NCBI RefSeq assembly: GCF_001854185.1
Contig: NZ_CP017603.1
Span: 2,356,001 to 2,420,000 of the forward strand
Reading direction: 5' to 3'
Length of the DNA stretch: 64,000 bases
Origin: Clostridium formicaceticum
Lineage (GTDB): Bacteria > Bacillota > Clostridia > Peptostreptococcales > Natronincolaceae
Shown here: piece after piece, positions 61,641 to 64,000 of the stretch
How the letters are laid out: every line of letters begins with the position of its first letter
Position numbering within the stretch: position 1 is the stretch's first letter
Made by a program: the position numbers and the translations under genes
Notes under the pieces: model-generated
What the model saw: the letters and a program-made list of their open reading frames with translations, nothing else
The model's database searches: none
Told to the model about the DNA's origin: nothing

Positions 61641-62759
61641 ATGGGTAAAAGGTTTTTCAAAATGGTGATTTTCTTACAAATATTATGTATAGGTTTAATG
61701 GGATGCAGTCAGTTAGCAAAAAATCAAGAGGAAAGAAGGGTAGCAGTTGAAGTAACTACAGTTAAAAAAAGTAGTATAGCTGAAGAAATAACATTAGGTT
61801 CTAAACTTTTGCCAATAAACAATGTGATGATTTTCCCTAAAACTCCCGGGCTAGAAGTAACGGAATTAGCTGTTAATGTTGGGGATACAGTAAAAAAGGG
61901 TGATTTTTTATTTGAATTGGATAAAACCCCTGTTAGGCAACAAATTGAAATAGCCAGAAGATCCTATGAACAGGCGCAAAAAAATTATCGTAGTGTAAAA
62001 CAACAGGTGGAAACATCACAGCAATCTATGTTTCCTGATATACCTGTAGGAATGCTTAAAGGTTATCAAAATTCTGCAATGATGTCTTCAGCTATGCTAG
62101 AAAATTCTTTGTTGACGGCAGAGGCACAATTAGAACAGGCTAGAACAGTATACGCCACCACCTTGGAAGGATTACAGGAAATGGAGTATTATGCGCCGAT
62201 AGAAGGAACAGTTACACAAAATAATCTTCAAAAAAATCAAATGCTTCTTAATGCACAACCGGCATTAGTTATCAGCGATACAAGACAATTGAAAATTGAT
62301 TTGTATGTATCTCAAAACTTATACCATAGTTTTTATACAGGTAAAGAAGTTCTACTCCAAATAGGAGATAATGAAGCTACAGGTAGGGTAGCAATTGTTA
62401 ATGAAGTGGCAGATTTAAGAAGCAATCTGCATTATATACAAATCATTGTAGATAATCTAGCAGAACAGCTATTAGCAGGCTCTTTTTGTAAAATAAGTCT
62501 TCAGCGACAAAAAAAAGATAGTGTATCAGTTATTCCTAAAAAAGCAGTCTTTTTTGAAGAAAACGAACCCAAGGTTTATGTCATCACAGATCAGCAGGCT
62601 GTGAAAAAAGAAGTGCAATTAGGCATTGATGCAGGAGACTTAGTAGAGGTGATAAGTGGTGTAGAAGAGGGAGATGAAATTATTGTAAAGGGGCAACATT
62701 ACATTGACGAAAATACTTTATTAATAATTGTAAGGGGTGATGAGGATGAAGATAGCTAA
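61641..62759 (+). CDS. RND efflux membrane-fusion (adaptor) lipoprotein
   Basis: Periplasm-side adaptor (372 aa) for the RND pump that follows. It begins with a lipoprotein signal (KMVIFLQILCIGLMGCSQ, Cys22), then the HlyD-type barrel-sandwich half (VTELAVNVGDTVKKGDFLFE, about 75), a helical hairpin (about 95-185, RRSYEQAQKNYRSVKQQVET) and the return half YYAPIEGTVTQNNLQKNQM. The C-terminal beta-barrel ends VSGVEEGDEIIVKGQHYID. In a Gram-positive cell the adaptor and pump work without an outer-membrane channel. It overlaps the pump gene by 14 bases. Confidence 0.88.
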   Translation: MGKRFFKMVIFLQILCIGLMGCSQLAKNQEERRVAVEVTTVKKSSIAEEITLGSKLLPINNVMIFPKTPGLEVTELAVNVGDTVKKGDFLFELDKTPVRQQIEIARRSYEQAQKNYRSVKQQVETSQQSMFPDIPVGMLKGYQNSAMMSSAMLENSLLTAEAQLEQARTVYATTLEGLQEMEYYAPIEGTVTQNNLQKNQMLLNAQPALVISDTRQLKIDLYVSQNLYHSFYTGKEVLLQIGDNEATGRVAIVNEVADLRSNLHYIQIIVDNLAEQLLAGSFCKISLQRQKKDSVSVIPKKAVFFEENEPKVYVITDQQAVKKEVQLGIDAGDLVEVISGVEEGDEIIVKGQHYIDENTLLIIVRGDEDEDS

Positions 62760-64000
62760 ATGGGCTGTTACAAAACCCATATCCGTATTAATGGTTATAG
62801 CTATGATCCTCTTATTAGGTGCAGTATCCCTTGTAAAGCTTCCTATGGATTTATTGCCTAAGATGAATATTCCTATAGCAGTAATCAATACGCAGTATGT
62901 TGGTGCTGGACCCTATGAAATAGAAAACCTTGTTACAAAACCCATTGAAGAGGCAGTTGCTGCTGTTCATAATGTAAAAAACATTCATTCAAATTCTATG
63001 GAAGGCACCTCTATTGTAACGGTAGAACTTAATCAGGGGACAGATATGGATCTAGCAACCTTAGAGATTCGAGAAAAAATTGACCTAATTAAGGGCTATC
63101 TGCCAGAGGATGCCACACAACCCATTGTGCTTAAAATTGACCCCAACGCTTTACCTATTATGGTTTTTAGTGTAACAGGAGATCATTTAGAAAAACTACA
63201 GGAGGTAGTGGAATATAGAATTAAACCTCGATTAGAAAGATTGGAGGGAGTAGCTTCTGTAGGTGTAACAGGAGGAAGACAGAAGGTAGTAACGATAAAG
63301 GTTGATCCTATGCAATTGACGATGCAGGGTATAACGCAACAACAATTAGGTGCTTTGATAAGAGGAGAAAATATTAATCTTCCAGGTGGAGAAATTATAG
63401 AGGACACAAAAAGTTTAACAGTAAGGACAGTAGCAGAGTTTCAAACAATTGAAGAAATAAAGGCATTGCCTATTCCTTTACCGATAGGCACGACAATGAA
63501 ACTAGAAGATTTGGCGGAGGTTACTTTTCAAGAGGAAAAGATAACACAAATCGCTAAAATCAATGGTATTCCTAGTATTCGCATTGCTTTACAAAAACAG
63601 CCTACATTTAACACCATCCAAGTAACCAATATGCTGCATGAAGAAGTGAAAAAACTACAAGATGAGCTAGAAAATATTGAACTTGTAACGGTGACGGATC
63701 AATCTTTATTTATTAGAAGGTCCATAAGTAATGTAGCAAAAACAGCAGCTTTTGGAGGATTGCTGGCGGTTTTAATATTATATTTATTTATGAAAAGTTT
63801 AAAAAACACCTTAGTGATTGCCCTGTCTATCCCTATCTCTATTATAGCCACCTTTACACTGATGTATTTTACTGGTCTTACCCTAAACCTACTATCTCTA
63901 GGCGGCTTTGCGCTGGGAATTGGAATGTTGGTGGATAATGGTATTGTTGTATTAGAAAATATTTATCGTTTTAGAGAAGAAGGATATTCTGCTGTAGAAG
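62746..64000 (+). CDS. RND (AcrB/HAE1-type) efflux pump, N-terminal part
   Basis: Inner-membrane proton-driven exporter cut by the window end; 418 codons are visible of about 1000-1050 expected. It starts KIAKWAVTKPISVLMVIAMI with the first transmembrane helix, then the porter domain (IPIAVINTQYVGAGPYEIEN, EKIDLIKGYLPEDATQPIVL, VEYRIKPRLERLEGVASVGV), and returns to membrane helices at about 335-400 (LAVLILYLFMKSLKNTLVIA, IATFTLMYFTGLTLNLLSLG). The last visible residues GMLVDNGIVVLENIYRF contain the conserved Asp of helix 4. It overlaps the adaptor gene by 14 bases. The substrate (drug, metal or peptide) is unknown. Confidence 0.93.
   Translation, partial: MKIAKWAVTKPISVLMVIAMILLLGAVSLVKLPMDLLPKMNIPIAVINTQYVGAGPYEIENLVTKPIEEAVAAVHNVKNIHSNSMEGTSIVTVELNQGTDMDLATLEIREKIDLIKGYLPEDATQPIVLKIDPNALPIMVFSVTGDHLEKLQEVVEYRIKPRLERLEGVASVGVTGGRQKVVTIKVDPMQLTMQGITQQQLGALIRGENINLPGGEIIEDTKSLTVRTVAEFQTIEEIKALPIPLPIGTTMKLEDLAEVTFQEEKITQIAKINGIPSIRIALQKQPTFNTIQVTNMLHEEVKKLQDELENIELVTVTDQSLFIRRSISNVAKTAAFGGLLAVLILYLFMKSLKNTLVIALSIPISIIATFTLMYFTGLTLNLLSLGGFALGIGMLVDNGIVVLENIYRFREEGYSAVE

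Overview
The window is a contiguous stretch of a low-GC Gram-positive genome. It looks like an anaerobic, spore-forming member of the Clostridia, probably close to Alkaliphilus or Natronincola (inference). The signs are a solitary Ni-type CO dehydrogenase, cotJABC spore-coat genes, a SleB-like cell-wall hydrolase, TTG and GTG starts behind strong Shine-Dalgarno sites, FeoAB, and several selenium, molybdenum and tungsten genes. There is one tRNA, no rRNA, no CRISPR array, no intact insertion sequence and no prophage.

Region 1 (1-6.5 kb) handles oxyanion metals. An intact tungstate importer (tupABC, minus strand) is divergent from a second ABC system of the vitamin-B12/molybdate class followed by a DUF364 gene. 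Each leader holds one copy of the same structured motif, which resembles the Moco/Tuco riboswitch and is followed by terminator hairpins. The second importer looks decayed: its binding protein is frameshifted in the signal peptide, its permease is frameshifted and lacks about 200 internal residues, and its ATPase has Asn for the Walker A Lys.

Region 2 (6.5-17 kb) has a DtxR-type regulator divergent from feoAB, a DeoR regulator with a D-threonate/D-erythronate-type catabolic set (DUF1537 kinase, PdxA2, GntP permease), and a selenium-type trio (YedE, TusA-like, DUF3343). Two degenerate repeats that look like remnants of IS605/TnpB element ends flank pdxA2-gntP.

Region 3 (17-27 kb) carries DNA glycosylase, PlsC, nitrilase-like and SleB-like genes, then a lysine riboswitch ahead of asd-dapA-dapB-dapH-lysC and a class III aminotransferase. 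Together these make the acetylated diaminopimelate route as far as N-acetyl-LL-DAP.

Region 4 (27-37.5 kb) has tRNA-Val, a DUF134 regulator overlapping a MocR-type regulator, cooS, and a cluster of soluble signalling proteins. The cluster includes an MCP whose signalling tip precedes its sensor domain, and a FIST sensor next to a membrane-free MCP.

Region 5 (37.5-44 kb) is a complete folate operon (pabA-pabB-pabC-folE-folP-folB-folK) ending in a DAHP synthase that feeds chorismate. Region 6 (44-64 kb) is mainly housekeeping and sporulation: mnmA, nnr, cotJABC, prsW, a truncated MltG-like protein, a cysteine-free YtxJ homologue, two signal peptidases, HPr, a TGS-uridine kinase, queG, a Lon-like protease, kbl, and an RND efflux pair cut by the window end. 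Small palindromic repeat elements are scattered in intergenic spaces at about 17.4, 23.7, 27.1 and 33.0 kb.
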